A DNA stretch of 64,000 nucleotides from Gp1-AA122 sp036378535 (GTDB lineage Bacteria; Acidobacteriota; Terriglobia; Terriglobales; Acidobacteriaceae). The position numbers and the translations under genes are program-made. Location of the stretch: NCBI GenBank assembly GCA_036378535.1, contig DASUWH010000046.1:248001-312000 (forward strand), read 5' to 3'. Numbering within the stretch: the stretch's first letter is position 1; the number at the start of each line of letters is the position of its first letter. This document shows positions 43,520 to 53,018 of this stretch, piece by piece. A model generated the notes under the pieces. That model was given only the letters and a program-made list of their open reading frames with translations. It was not told where the DNA came from and ran no database searches.

Positions 43520-44299
43520 TTACAATCCAAACAACTCGCGTAATCGCTTTGTCTGAGCGCGGCTGACGGGAATTTCTGTCTGTTTCTTGTCGTCCATGCG
43601 CAACTGGTAGGAACTCTTGAACCAGGGCACAACTTCGCGAATGCGGTTGATGTTCACCAGATAAGAGCGGTGTGCGCGCCAGAACAGATTCGAGTCCAGC
43701 GAACCGAGCAATTCTTCCAGGGTGCGACAGTTCGATACTCCCTCCATGCCGTTGCCCCCCGCCGTTACGACCGTGATCACGCCATCCTCTATCGAAGCGA
43801 AGCAGATATCTTTTTGGTCAACAAGAAACAACCTGCCGGCGGCCTTGAGCAGGATCTTCGAGGTGGAAGTTTTTTGCGCCTCCAGCATGCGGACCAACGT
43901 GTCTAACTTGTCGGACGGGGCGCCGGCGGACTCGACTTTTTCGCGTGCTCTTTGGACTGATTGTGCAACCCGCTTTCTATCGAAGGGTTTCAGCAGATAG
44001 TCAACCGCATTTACTTCGAAGGCTTTGACCGCGTACTGGTCGAAAGCGGTCGCGAAGACGATCTGGGGAAGAGAAACTCGCTTGTCCAGCAGTTTCTTGA
44101 TTACGCCAAATCCATCAAGGCCGGGCATCTGCACATCGAGAAAGACAAGGTCCGGGTTATGCTCTCGGATAAGATTGACGGCTTCAAGCCCGTTCTTGCC
44201 TTGAGCAACGACGTCCACATCCCCCACGTTCTTGAGCAGGAAGACGAGTTCGTCCCGCGCCAGTTGCTCATCATCGATAATTACGGCGGAAAGAGGCAT
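43520..44299 (-). CDS. LytTR-family response regulator
   Basis: A 259-residue protein with a receiver domain (IIDDEQLARDELVF; phosphoacceptor in LVFLDVQMPGLDGFG; lysine in LLKPFDRKR) and a LytTR DNA-binding domain (FWRAHRSYLVNINRIREVVP). It resembles AlgR/LytR regulators that bind direct repeats. No histidine kinase gene is near. It is convergent with the FNR-like gene, with only two bases between their stop codons. ATG at 44299 gives the usual start of the receiver domain. Confidence 0.93.
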   Translation of the reverse strand: MPLSAVIIDDEQLARDELVFLLKNVGDVDVVAQGKNGLEAVNLIREHNPDLVFLDVQMPGLDGFGVIKKLLDKRVSLPQIVFATAFDQYAVKAFEVNAVDYLLKPFDRKRVAQSVQRAREKVESAGAPSDKLDTLVRMLEAQKTSTSKILLKAAGRLFLVDQKDICFASIEDGVITVVTAGGNGMEGVSNCRTLEELLGSLDSNLFWRAHRSYLVNINRIREVVPWFKSSYQLRMDDKKQTEIPVSRAQTKRLRELFGL

Positions 44300-44319
44300 A
44301 AATCTCTGCTCAAGTATAT

Positions 44320-44350
44320 AGCACTCAGCGGTTAGCATTCAGTACTCAGC
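44320..44350. repeat. CACTCAGC-type boundary repeat
   Basis: AGCACTCAGCGGTTAGCATT and the following CAGTACTCAGC are the same kind of sequence as the 30298-30442 element. It lies 20 bases upstream of the LytTR gene start, inside its leader. Confidence 0.6.
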
Positions 44351-44434
44351 TAACATCATGCGCCTCGCGCCAATTCAAGACATCGCGAGCGCAGTAGAGA
44401 GACCTTATGCCGGAGGCAGGGCAGGTCACCATTT

Positions 44435-45616
44435 CTAAGCGACACTCTCCAAAGCCAAGGCCATTCCCATTCCGCCACTAACACAGAGTGTTGCAACGCC
44501 CCTGCGCGCCTTATTCTTCCGCATCTCGTGAACTAGCGTGGCAGTGATTCGAGTTCCCGTGCAACCGATAGGATGGCCCAGTGCAATGGCGCCTCCATTG
44601 ACGTTGAGTTTTTCTCGATCCATATGCAGTTCCCGATCACAGGCCAGCACCTGAGCGGCAAACGCTTCGTTCAGCTCAATCAAATCAAAATCGGCGATTT
44701 TGAGCTGATGTTTCTGCTCCAACTTGCGCAGGGCCGGTACGGGACCAATTCCCATGATCCGCGGGTCGACGCCAGCGGAAGTCACGGCCACGATTCGCGC
44801 CAGCGGCTTCAGATTATTTTTATTTACAAACGACTCGCTGGCGACGACCACCGCCGCGGCCCCGTCGGTTATGCCCGAGGAGTTGCCCGCGGTGATCGTT
44901 CCTGATTTCGAGAACACCGGCGTGAGTTTCGCCAATTTCTCGGGAGTTGCACCGAGAAAGGGATGTTCATCGCGGGAGAAGGTTTGCACACCTTTCTTGC
45001 TTTCGATCGTTACCGGGGCGATCTCATCCTCAAACCGGCCGCTTTCGATGGCGCGTTGCGCCCTGGTCTGCGAACAGAGTGCGAACTGATCCTGCTCCTC
45101 TCGCGTAATTTTGTACTGCAGCGCTAGAACCTCGGCGGTTTCTCCCATAACCATCTGTGCCATGGGGCAGAAGAATCCGTCACGGTACATGCCATCGACG
45201 AGTTCCTGGTGCCCGATGCGATATCCCCAGCGGGCGCCGTCGAGATAATAGGGAAGGCGGGACATGGATTCGGCTCCGCCCGCCAGTATGCAGTCCAGAT
45301 TTCTGCTAGCGGTCTCCTGGTAGGCGAGCGCAATAGACTTCATCCCCGAGGCGCATGCCTGGTTGACGGTATAGGCGGGCACTTCCTGCGGCACTCCGCT
45401 GCGAATGGAAACTTGACGCGCGGGATTGGGGCCGCCGCCGGCCTGGCGGGCGTTGCCAAAAATTGTTTCTTCCACCTGTTCGGGACGAACTCCTGCGCGC
45501 TCCAGGGCGGCCCTGGCGGCGACTACCCCCATGTCTGCTGCGCTCAGCGAGGAGAGAGAGCCCCCGAATTTGCCGATTGGCGTGCGAACTGCCGAGAGAA
45601 TAAAGACGTCGTTCAC
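44435..45616 (-). CDS. Acetyl-CoA acetyltransferase (thiolase)
   Basis: A 393-residue thiolase. The catalytic cysteine is in NQACASGMKS, with GGAESMS, NEAFA and the end motif NGGAIALGHPIGCTGTRI. It interconverts acetyl-CoA and acetoacetyl-CoA or performs the last step of beta-oxidation. GTG at 45616 is chosen because GGAG lies six bases upstream and it gives the usual length; a GTG at 45637 is less likely. The gene stands alone. Confidence 0.95.
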   Translation of the reverse strand: MNDVFILSAVRTPIGKFGGSLSSLSAADMGVVAARAALERAGVRPEQVEETIFGNARQAGGGPNPARQVSIRSGVPQEVPAYTVNQACASGMKSIALAYQETASRNLDCILAGGAESMSRLPYYLDGARWGYRIGHQELVDGMYRDGFFCPMAQMVMGETAEVLALQYKITREEQDQFALCSQTRAQRAIESGRFEDEIAPVTIESKKGVQTFSRDEHPFLGATPEKLAKLTPVFSKSGTITAGNSSGITDGAAAVVVASESFVNKNNLKPLARIVAVTSAGVDPRIMGIGPVPALRKLEQKHQLKIADFDLIELNEAFAAQVLACDRELHMDREKLNVNGGAIALGHPIGCTGTRITATLVHEMRKNKARRGVATLCVSGGMGMALALESVA

Positions 45617-45691
45617 GAGGATCTCCGCTGCAACCACCTAGTATCGCGTCCCAGAAATATGGGAACAAAGTATGGGTTCGGCCCGGCAATA

Positions 45692-45712
45692 GGCCCTCAG
45701 GGGCTGAAGCCC
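45692..45712. repeat. CCTCAGGGGCTGAAGCCC-type repeat
   Basis: GGCCCTCAGGGGCTGAAGCC plus one base contains the palindrome-like CTCAGGGGCTGAAG. A neighbouring GTGCCGGCACGGCTGAAAC (45729-45747) is of the same sort. I associate such elements with intergenic repeats of Acidobacteriota, from memory. The 255-base gap between thiolase and rlmB has otherwise no gene. Confidence 0.45.
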
Positions 45713-45871
45713 ACAACTTGTTGGCATGGTGCCGGCACGGCTGAAACTGCCTTTTCAAAGCAACTGCAACTTATGTCTCGAATTCACTGGGACGCGGTAC
45801 TAGTTTATCGGAGACGCGTTCTCGTTGCCTGCGGCAGGACACGCGCCGCGGCGAGCATTTAAACTACCAGT

Positions 45872-46624
45872 GTGCACCTGATCTATGGCATCAACTCCGT
45901 GAGCGAAGCCTTGAAGGCCCGCGGGAGAAGCTTCGAGTATGTCAGCATTGCCAAGGAACGCCATGATCTCCGGCTCCAACGGCTGATCGAAGAGTGTCGA
46001 AAAATCGGTTTGCCGGTGCGATTTGCCTCGCGAGCGGAACTGGATCGGATAGCGGGAAATGTGGCGCACCAGGGCGTGGTCGCAGTTACCTCGGCCAAAC
46101 AATACAGCGACCTCGACGATATAATCGCCGCCAAACGTGGTGTTTACTCTCTGGTGTTGGTTCTGGACGGAATCGAGGATCCCCACAACCTGGGTGCGAT
46201 CATTCGGACCGCGGATGCGGCTGGCGTAGATGGATTGGTTATTCCCGAACGCCGGGCTGCTGGAGTCAGTGGCACCGTCACGAAAGTCTCGGCGGGAGCT
46301 ACGGCGCATGTGCCCATCGCTAAAGTCACGAACATTGCCCGCACTCTGCAGGATTTGAAAGAGCAGAATATCTGGACGGTTGGCTTGGACGAGCGCGCTC
46401 CTCAAACCTACGACTCCCTCGATTTCAACATGAACTGCGCCCTGGTTCTCGGAGCTGAGGGGAAGGGTGTACATGAGCTGGTTAGAAAAAAATGTGATTT
46501 CCTGGTCTCGATTCCGATGCTGGGGAAAGTTGCTTCTCTGAATGTGTCGGTAGCGGCTGGTGTGGTTCTGTATGAAATCATGCGGCAGAGGCGCGCCAAA
46601 GGAGCCGCACAGGTCGCGCAATGA
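45872..46624 (+). CDS. rlmB: 23S rRNA 2'-O-ribose methyltransferase (RlmB-like)
   Basis: A 250-residue SpoU-family enzyme. IYGINSVSEALKARGRSFEY at the start is the substrate-binding domain; motifs NLGAIIRTADAAGVDGL, LVLGAEGKGV and SIPMLGKVASLNVSVAAGVV form the knot. It methylates G2251 of 23S rRNA in E. coli. The start is GTG without a ribosome-binding site, so a leaderless transcript is possible. Overlaps the next gene by four bases. Confidence 0.93.
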   Translation: MHLIYGINSVSEALKARGRSFEYVSIAKERHDLRLQRLIEECRKIGLPVRFASRAELDRIAGNVAHQGVVAVTSAKQYSDLDDIIAAKRGVYSLVLVLDGIEDPHNLGAIIRTADAAGVDGLVIPERRAAGVSGTVTKVSAGATAHVPIAKVTNIARTLQDLKEQNIWTVGLDERAPQTYDSLDFNMNCALVLGAEGKGVHELVRKKCDFLVSIPMLGKVASLNVSVAAGVVLYEIMRQRRAKGAAQVAQ

Positions 46625-48327
46625 GTTTCCCCCGTTTTGCGTTGTTCTGGTGTATCTGCGTTTCGGCTGTTTCCAGCTCTGCGCTCGACCGCGAAGCATT
46701 CACTTTCACTCATTATCTGCTGGACGTCCGCGTTGAGCCTGAACAACAGCGGCTGGCGGTGCGCGGCACAATTACGTTGCGAAACGATTCCGCGGCGCCG
46801 CAGAAAAATGCGGTGCTGCAGATCTCTTCCTCGCTGGACTGGCGGTCCATTCGAGTCGAGGGAAGTCCGGTCCAGTTTGTTTCCCAGGTATACACCTCGG
46901 ACATCGATCACACGGGAGCGTTATCGGAAGCCATCGTTACCTTGCCGCGAGTAGTTCAGCCACACGCAATGATTGATCTTCAGATCGGCTATGAAGGCGT
47001 AGTCGCTCAAAATGCCACGAGGTTAACGCGCGTAGAAATCCCGGAAGAAAAGGCCAGGCACAGTGACTGGGACCAGATCAGCCGGGAATTCACTGCGGTG
47101 CGCGGAATTGGCTATGTGACGTGGTACCCGGTGGCGACTGAAGCGGCGAATCTTTCTCAGGGCAACAGCGTGTTTGAGGCGGTCGGCCGATGGAAAGCTA
47201 AAGAGGTGGGCTCGGAAATGTCGCTTTCATTTTCCACGACCGCCAAACAACCCGTGCTGGCGAGCGGCACGCGTACAAACTTCACCGTTCTTAACCTCGA
47301 TTCGAAGGACAGCAACAAGTACTCCTCCTATACCATTGTCAACTTCGGTGTTACCGTACCCTCGTTTGTGCTCGCCGATTACGATGTTTCGGAAAAGCCT
47401 GCGTTTTCCAAGGTGTATTACTTGCCTGGGCACGAGAATGCCGCCCGACTGTATTCGGAGGAAAGCGCGAAGCTTCAAGATTTCATTAGCTTCCTGGGGC
47501 GAGGGCATGGATCAGTAACAGTGGCCGAGCTGGCTGATTCTGAGGCGGCGCCATTCGAATCCGATGAAATGCTCTTAACGCCCCTGAGCCGTGACGCGCA
47601 ATTTGTAGATATAACTCTCGTGCATGCTCTTGCGCATACCCACTTCCGGTCGGCTCGGCCCTGGATCGATGAGGGTCTGGCGCACTTTGCCCAGGCGTTG
47701 TGGCGCGAGCAGCAGGCCGGACGACAAGCCGCGCTCGACTATATGGGACCGCATCGCACGGCGCTGGAAGCGACCGAGAAAGCAGCTGCCGAGCAAAAAG
47801 ATTCAGCTGCTGCTCAATCCCTTATTTCTACATCGGAAGAGGAGTACTACCGAAGTAAAGCCATGTTTGTATGGTGGATGTTGCGAGACATGGTTGGCGA
47901 TGTAGCGTTAAAAAGGGCGATTGCGGGGTACGAGTCGCAGCGCGATACGCAGCCGTCCTACGTACAAAAGTTGATCGAGAAGCAGTCTCACCGTGACCTG
48001 GAATGGTTTTTCGATGATTGGGTCTACCGCGATCGCGGCTTGCCGGATTTTCGGGTGGCGTCTGCCTACACCCGCCAGATGCTGAATGGAACGTATCTGC
48101 TGACAGTCTCCGTCGAGAACCGGGGTGGGGCCGGGGCCGAAGTGCCGCTTCGCGTGCGTCTGGAAGGCGGTGATGTGACCAGCAGGGTGGAGGTGCGTAG
48201 CAACGCCACCGGCGTTGTACGTATTGAGGTACCGTCTCCGCCGCGGGAGATTGTCGTGAATGACGGAAGCGTTCCGGAGGCCGATACCGGCAACAATACC
48301 TTCGAGATACAAAAATCTAAAAACTGA
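46621..48327 (+). CDS. Exported M1/MA-clan peptidase homologue, HALAH in place of HExxH
   Basis: A 568-residue protein with a signal peptide (about 1-21), an N-terminal beta domain like the M1 family, and a helical domain. In the expected zinc site the sequence is LVHALAHTHF, so the catalytic glutamate of HExxH is alanine. The third-ligand motif PWIDEGLAHFAQ is intact, so zinc may still bind. A C-terminal beta domain follows. It is probably a non-catalytic binder or scaffold. Its start overlaps rlmB by four bases (ATGA), implying co-expression. Confidence 0.75.
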   Translation: MSFPRFALFWCICVSAVSSSALDREAFTFTHYLLDVRVEPEQQRLAVRGTITLRNDSAAPQKNAVLQISSSLDWRSIRVEGSPVQFVSQVYTSDIDHTGALSEAIVTLPRVVQPHAMIDLQIGYEGVVAQNATRLTRVEIPEEKARHSDWDQISREFTAVRGIGYVTWYPVATEAANLSQGNSVFEAVGRWKAKEVGSEMSLSFSTTAKQPVLASGTRTNFTVLNLDSKDSNKYSSYTIVNFGVTVPSFVLADYDVSEKPAFSKVYYLPGHENAARLYSEESAKLQDFISFLGRGHGSVTVAELADSEAAPFESDEMLLTPLSRDAQFVDITLVHALAHTHFRSARPWIDEGLAHFAQALWREQQAGRQAALDYMGPHRTALEATEKAAAEQKDSAAAQSLISTSEEEYYRSKAMFVWWMLRDMVGDVALKRAIAGYESQRDTQPSYVQKLIEKQSHRDLEWFFDDWVYRDRGLPDFRVASAYTRQMLNGTYLLTVSVENRGGAGAEVPLRVRLEGGDVTSRVEVRSNATGVVRIEVPSPPREIVVNDGSVPEADTGNNTFEIQKSKN

Positions 48328-48554
48328 AAACATCCACCCCGAGACACCGCGACACAGAGAGAGAATAAAAAGATCAAATCTGTGTCTCTGTGACTGGGCA
48401 GGTGTTTTTGGAATAACTAAAGCGCAATCGAAAGTAACCGCTCTCCATTTCCGGGATCAGCTATGCTAAGCAAGGTGGCACGGAGCCTGTCTGCTACAAC
48501 ATCTCCGTGTCTCCGTGCCTCCGATTTGGATTTTCATTGCGGAGGGCATTCTTT
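48328..48554. other. Intergenic region with CACAGAGA/CTCCGTG repeats
   Basis: CACAGAGA (48353-48360) and TCTCTGTG (48385-48392) are inverted copies, and CTCCGTGTCTCCGTGCCTCC lies about 48505-48525. These are simple sequences of the 'gagacacggag' type that recur in intergenic DNA. The ribosome-binding site of the nuclease gene (48541) ends the region. Confidence 0.45.
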
Positions 48555-49988
48555 TTGGCCTACATCCAGTTTCTCGGCGCTGCTGGCGTCGTTACCGGCT
48601 CCAAGCACCTTATCAACACCAATTCCGATTCCAACGAAAAGGGCGGGTTTCAAGTCCTCATTGATTGCGGTCTGTTTCAAGGCCAGAAAGAATGGCGGGA
48701 GCGCAACTGGCAGGACACGCCGGTTCCGGCCAAGGAAATCGATGCGGTCGTGCTGACACACGCACACCTGGATCATTGCGGATGGATTCCGCGCCTGGTC
48801 AAAGAGGGATTTCGTGGGCCGATTTATGCGACGCCGCCCACCATCGATCTATGCGGCATTCTGTTGCCCGATTCCGGTCACCTGCAGGAAGAAGACGCCG
48901 AATTCCACAACTGGCATAGAACTTCGAAGCACAGCCCGGCGCTGCCTCTGTATACCTTCGACGAGGCGCAAGACTCATTGCAATATTTCAAGCCGATAGA
49001 GGTTGATGAGACCAAGGAACTCTGCCCGCAAATGTCCTTTCGATATGTGCGTGCGGCGCACATTCTAGGGTCATGCATGGTCGAAGTGACCCTGAAGACC
49101 AATGGAGTCAGCAAGAAATTGCTATTTACCGGAGACCTTGGCCGCGTCCGCAATCACGGAACGGCGCCCGGCAAGGTGGTGCGCTCTGGCCCGACAGAAG
49201 GCGAGACTGCCGACCTGCTTATCATGGAATCGACTTACGGCAACCGGCGACATCCGACCGAAGATCCGCGGCCACAACTCGCTGCCATCATCCAGGAGAC
49301 AGTTCAACGCGGTGGAACCGTTCTCGTGCCCGCTTTTGCCGTCGAGCGGACGCAAAAATTTCTCTTCATGCTCAAGGAACTCATGGAGGCGGGACAGATC
49401 CCGAGAGTTCCCGTCTACTGCGACAGCCCCATGGCCATCAAAGCTGTAGAGATCTTCCTGAAATACACCGATGAATATAGCGAAGAGACCCGCGATCTCA
49501 TTCGTAAGTGCGGCTCACCGCTGGGGTGGACAGGTTTTACGTTCGCATCCACGCCTGAGGACTCCAAGAAAATCAATGCGAATCATTTCCCCGCGATCAT
49601 TGTTTCGTCAAGTGGCATGGCGACGGGTGGACGCATTCTGCATCATCTCGCGCAACGAATGTCGGATCCGAAGAATACGATTCTCTTTATTGGTTTTCAG
49701 GCGCCGGGAACACGCGGCCACGCCATCAAAAATGGGGCGCAGGGGATCAAGATGTTTGGAAAAGAAATACCAGTCCGCTCCCAGGTGAGCGCTCTCGAAC
49801 AGTTCAGTGATCATGCCGACCCGCCGGAAATGCTCGAGTGGCTGCGCACCTTCAAAAGCAAGCCGGCGAAGACCTATCTGGTACACGGAGAACCCGACGC
49901 CGCGTCCAGTTTGCGCGATATGATTACACAGGAACTTGGCTGGAAGGTCGAGGCAGCTGAGTGGATGCAGAAGGTGCGCTTGCCCTGA
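48555..49988 (+). CDS. Beta-CASP metallo-beta-lactamase RNase
   Basis: A 477-residue nuclease of the beta-CASP group (KH-CPSF/YsxA-like). HAHLDHCG (about 68) is motif II, ILGSCMVEV and GDLGR follow, and the beta-CASP part shows SSSGMATGGRILHHL and SDHAD near the end (motif C-like). It is probably an RNA endo- or exonuclease. The start is TTG at 48555 (MAYIQFLGAAGVVTGS), because GGAGGG lies 8 bases upstream and homologues start at this point. The nearest neighbour, a DinB gene, follows after 12 bases. Confidence 0.9.
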   Translation: MAYIQFLGAAGVVTGSKHLINTNSDSNEKGGFQVLIDCGLFQGQKEWRERNWQDTPVPAKEIDAVVLTHAHLDHCGWIPRLVKEGFRGPIYATPPTIDLCGILLPDSGHLQEEDAEFHNWHRTSKHSPALPLYTFDEAQDSLQYFKPIEVDETKELCPQMSFRYVRAAHILGSCMVEVTLKTNGVSKKLLFTGDLGRVRNHGTAPGKVVRSGPTEGETADLLIMESTYGNRRHPTEDPRPQLAAIIQETVQRGGTVLVPAFAVERTQKFLFMLKELMEAGQIPRVPVYCDSPMAIKAVEIFLKYTDEYSEETRDLIRKCGSPLGWTGFTFASTPEDSKKINANHFPAIIVSSSGMATGGRILHHLAQRMSDPKNTILFIGFQAPGTRGHAIKNGAQGIKMFGKEIPVRSQVSALEQFSDHADPPEMLEWLRTFKSKPAKTYLVHGEPDAASSLRDMITQELGWKVEAAEWMQKVRLP

Positions 49989-50000
49989 GGAGGGTTCGGC

Positions 50001-50483
50001 ATGACGGCGGAAGAGTTGAAGAAGCACGTCGATGAAGCTGAGAAGGGGCCACGGAAGCTGGCAGCCGCAGTTTCCGGTCTCCCGGAGAAAACGCTTCGTT
50101 ATAAACCGTCGGCGGACAAGTGGTGCATTCTTGAGATTGTCGGACATCTAGCCGATGTCGAACTGGTCTATAGTTACCGCTTGCGGCAAATGCTTGCCGA
50201 CACGAAACCGGTTATAGCTCCGATTGAACAGGATGATTGGGCCCGGAATCTCGGCTACGTGGAAGCTGCCGCGGCTGAACTGGTAGCGCAGTATGGGCTA
50301 AACCGGCATCACAATATTCGTCTGCTGCGAAGGATCGGAGTAGAAGACCTGAAGAAATCGGCGTATCACCCAGAGAAGAAAGCCGACGTCACCGTTGAGG
50401 ACATGGTGCAGCGTTTGGCTACTCACGACGCTAACCACATCGCGCAGATTGAGCGGCTCAAACAAGCGGCGAGAACGAAGTAG
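50001..50483 (+). CDS. DinB/YfiT-family protein
   Basis: A 160-residue four-helix protein: the helical bundle with KWCILEIVGHLADVELVYSY and HDANHIAQIERLKQAA carries the usual metal histidines (H in GHLAD, ANH). The family includes thiol-dependent enzymes and uncharacterised proteins; nothing here fixes the substrate. GGAGGG lies upstream, and the start follows the nuclease gene by 12 bases, so the two are co-transcribed. Confidence 0.88.
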   Translation: MTAEELKKHVDEAEKGPRKLAAAVSGLPEKTLRYKPSADKWCILEIVGHLADVELVYSYRLRQMLADTKPVIAPIEQDDWARNLGYVEAAAAELVAQYGLNRHHNIRLLRRIGVEDLKKSAYHPEKKADVTVEDMVQRLATHDANHIAQIERLKQAARTK

Positions 50484-50596
50484 GGCTTGCGCTGTTCCGT
50501 ATAAACCGGTTTGGGAGGGCACGGCAGCGACCGTGCCGATGGGATTCACAACGGAACGGACTTTATTCCCTAAGGACCAGCCACCAATGAACGCCC

Positions 50597-51664
50597 TCAC
50601 CCCGAGTGTGCGGCCGGATAATGCTTGGTGAAGCGCACGAATGCGTTCAATTTGGCGACAGCGTTTCCGGAATCAATGGAATCGGCGGCAAGTGGCAGTG
50701 CTTGGGCCAGGTGTTCGGCTTTGCCGGCGGTCACTAGCGCCGCCGCCGCATTCAGTAAAACGATGTCGCGGCGCGGCGACTTCTGACCGGCCAGGATATC
50801 GCGGATAATGGCGGCGTTGGCCGTGGCGTCACCGCCCATGATTTCCTCCATAGGCGCGCGCCGGAAGCCAAATTCCTCGGGGCTAACCTCGAAGCTTCGC
50901 ACGCGGCCATCCCGCACCTCGGCAATTCGTGTCGAATCGGTGATGGTGATCTCATCAAGGCCGTCATTTCCGTGAACCACCATGGCGCGCCGTAACCCAA
51001 GCATGCTCAGAGCTTCGGCTAATTTTTCTACTAATTCCGCCGAATAAACGCCAACCACCTGGGCGGAAGCATGCGCCGGATTAGTGAGCGGGCCCAGCAG
51101 ATTGAAAACGGTCCGCAAGCGAAGTTCACGGCGCGCCGGCTGAACATATTTCATGGCGGAATGCATGGCCGGAGCGAACAGAAAGGCGATGCCGACTTCC
51201 TCGAGGCACGAGGCAATGCGGGCCGGTGTCTGGTTGATATCGACTCCGAGTGCCTCCATCACATCGGCAGAGCCGCAGTTCGAGGTCACGCTGCGGTTTC
51301 CGTGCTTGGCGACGCGCACGCCCGCGCCGGCAACCACGAAAGCGGTGGCTGTGGAAATGTTGAAGGTGCCGCTGGTATCTCCACCTGTACCGCAGGTATC
51401 GACGAGAGCGTCGCGCTCGGTTCCGCTAACGTCGACCGTCGAGTTGCGGTGAAGTTGTAGAGGTGTGGCTGCGGCTTGAATCGCTTCGGCAAAGCCTACG
51501 ATCTCTTCCACGGTCTCGCCCTTCATGTGCAGGGCAACGAGCAAAGCGGCGATCTGCGCATCTGTACACCCGCCCGCCAGCACTTCCGCCATGACGCCGC
51601 GCGCCTCCTGGCGCGAGAGCGATTGGCGGTGATTGGCAATGCGATGGAGCGCGTCGAGGATCAT
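50597..51664 (-). CDS. trpD: Anthranilate phosphoribosyltransferase
   Basis: A 355-residue enzyme of tryptophan synthesis that joins anthranilate and PRPP. DTCGTGGDTSGTFNISTATA is the phosphate-binding motif; KHGNRSVTSNCGSADVMEAL and NLLGPLTNPAHA are conserved. No other trp gene lies in the window. Convergent with DinB. Confidence 0.95.
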   Translation of the reverse strand: MILDALHRIANHRQSLSRQEARGVMAEVLAGGCTDAQIAALLVALHMKGETVEEIVGFAEAIQAAATPLQLHRNSTVDVSGTERDALVDTCGTGGDTSGTFNISTATAFVVAGAGVRVAKHGNRSVTSNCGSADVMEALGVDINQTPARIASCLEEVGIAFLFAPAMHSAMKYVQPARRELRLRTVFNLLGPLTNPAHASAQVVGVYSAELVEKLAEALSMLGLRRAMVVHGNDGLDEITITDSTRIAEVRDGRVRSFEVSPEEFGFRRAPMEEIMGGDATANAAIIRDILAGQKSPRRDIVLLNAAAALVTAGKAEHLAQALPLAADSIDSGNAVAKLNAFVRFTKHYPAAHSG

Positions 51665-51725
51665 GGCGATTTATCAGAGTAGCATCGTTCATGGCGGGGA
51701 TCACGGGCCAATGTGACACTCGACG

Positions 51726-51753
51726 TTTGCCGGATCCGAGAGCGTTCTATAAA
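51726..51753 (+). promoter_or_regulatory. Probable sucCD promoter
   Basis: TATAAA (51748-51753) is a strong -10 box; TTTGCC (51726-51731), 16 bases upstream, is a weaker -35 box. The start codon follows about 60 bases later. Confidence 0.45.
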
Positions 51754-51815
51754 ATTAAAAGTTTGCTGATAGCCGTTCCAAGCCGCAAGCAATATCCTGC
51801 CAGGAATCATCGTCT

Positions 51816-52988
51816 ATGAAAATTCATGAGTATCAAGGTAAGGCAATCCTGAAGAAATATGGTGTGGCCGTTCCGCGCGGAGAAATGGCCGAAACTAGGG
51901 AAGAAGCGGAAGCCGCCGCTCGGAACCTGTTCGGAGCGGGTGCTACCGGGGTGGTGGTCAAAGCGCAAATCCACGCTGGCGGCCGCGGCAAAGGCGGCGG
52001 CGTGAAGGTTGCCAAATCTGTGGACGAGGCCGGCGACATTGGCGCCAAGATGCTAGGCATGAAACTGGTCACCCACCAAACCGGTCCGGAGGGGCGCATC
52101 GTGCGCCGGCTTCTGATCGAAGAAACGCTGCCCATCGAGAAGGAGCTTTACCTTGGCATTCTAGTTGACCGTGCTGAAGGCAAGCCGGTTTTCATGGCAT
52201 CAGCTGCCGGGGGGATGGATATTGAACAGGTCGCGGCCGAGACTCCAGAAAAAATCCTCAAACAGCATATTGATCCCGGCATGGGGCTGGAACCTTTCCA
52301 GGCTCGGAAAATTGCGTTCCAGCTTGGCCTGAAGCCCCAGCAGATCAATCCGGCGGTGCAATTCTTAACTGGACTGTATCGCGCCTTTCTGGATACCGAC
52401 GCCTCGCTAGTGGAAATCAACCCGTTTATCAGTTGCACCGACGGCCGCCTTTTCGCGCTCGATGCAAAACTGAATTTTGACGACAATGCCCTGTTCCGCC
52501 ATCCTGATATTCGCGAACTGCGAGATATCACGGAAGAAGATCCGCTGGAGGTCGAGGCATCAAAGTACAGCCTGAACTACATCAAGCTCGACGGAAACGT
52601 CGGCTGCATGGTCAATGGCGCCGGCCTGGCGATGGCTACTATGGACATCATCAAGTATGCCGGCGGCATGCCTGCGAATTTCCTCGATGTGGGTGGCGGC
52701 GCCAATGCTGAACAGGTGACCCATGCCTTCGAGATTCTGCTGAGCGACAAAAATGTCAAGGCGGTATTGATCAACATTTTTGGCGGCATTTTGCGGGTCG
52801 ACACGCTGGCCACCGGCGTTGTCGAGGCTGCCAATAAGACGCATATTCAGTTGCCGATTGTCCTGCGGCTGGAGGGAACGAACGTCGAGGCGGGGCGAGA
52901 GATCCTGCGCCAGTCCGGACTGAATTTCATCGTTGCCGATACGATGAAGGACGCCGCCGAAAAAGTAGTTGCGGCTGCGAAACGGTAA
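51816..52988 (+). CDS. sucC: Succinyl-CoA synthetase, beta subunit
   Basis: A 390-residue ATP-grasp subunit. It begins MKIHEYQGKAILKKYGV; AQIHAGGRGKGGGVKVAKSV and the late NIFGGILRVDTLATGVVEAA are diagnostic. With SucD it makes succinate and ATP or GTP in the TCA cycle. Followed by sucD with a 30-base gap. Confidence 0.97.
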   Translation: MKIHEYQGKAILKKYGVAVPRGEMAETREEAEAAARNLFGAGATGVVVKAQIHAGGRGKGGGVKVAKSVDEAGDIGAKMLGMKLVTHQTGPEGRIVRRLLIEETLPIEKELYLGILVDRAEGKPVFMASAAGGMDIEQVAAETPEKILKQHIDPGMGLEPFQARKIAFQLGLKPQQINPAVQFLTGLYRAFLDTDASLVEINPFISCTDGRLFALDAKLNFDDNALFRHPDIRELRDITEEDPLEVEASKYSLNYIKLDGNVGCMVNGAGLAMATMDIIKYAGGMPANFLDVGGGANAEQVTHAFEILLSDKNVKAVLINIFGGILRVDTLATGVVEAANKTHIQLPIVLRLEGTNVEAGREILRQSGLNFIVADTMKDAAEKVVAAAKR

Positions 52989-53018
52989 GTAAGAGTTACA
53001 GGCAGGGAAAAAGTAATT

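Noticed and set aside
43500..43530. Terminator between the FNR-like and LytTR genes
   Set aside because: The stop codons are two bases apart and no hairpin with a T-run exists on either strand.
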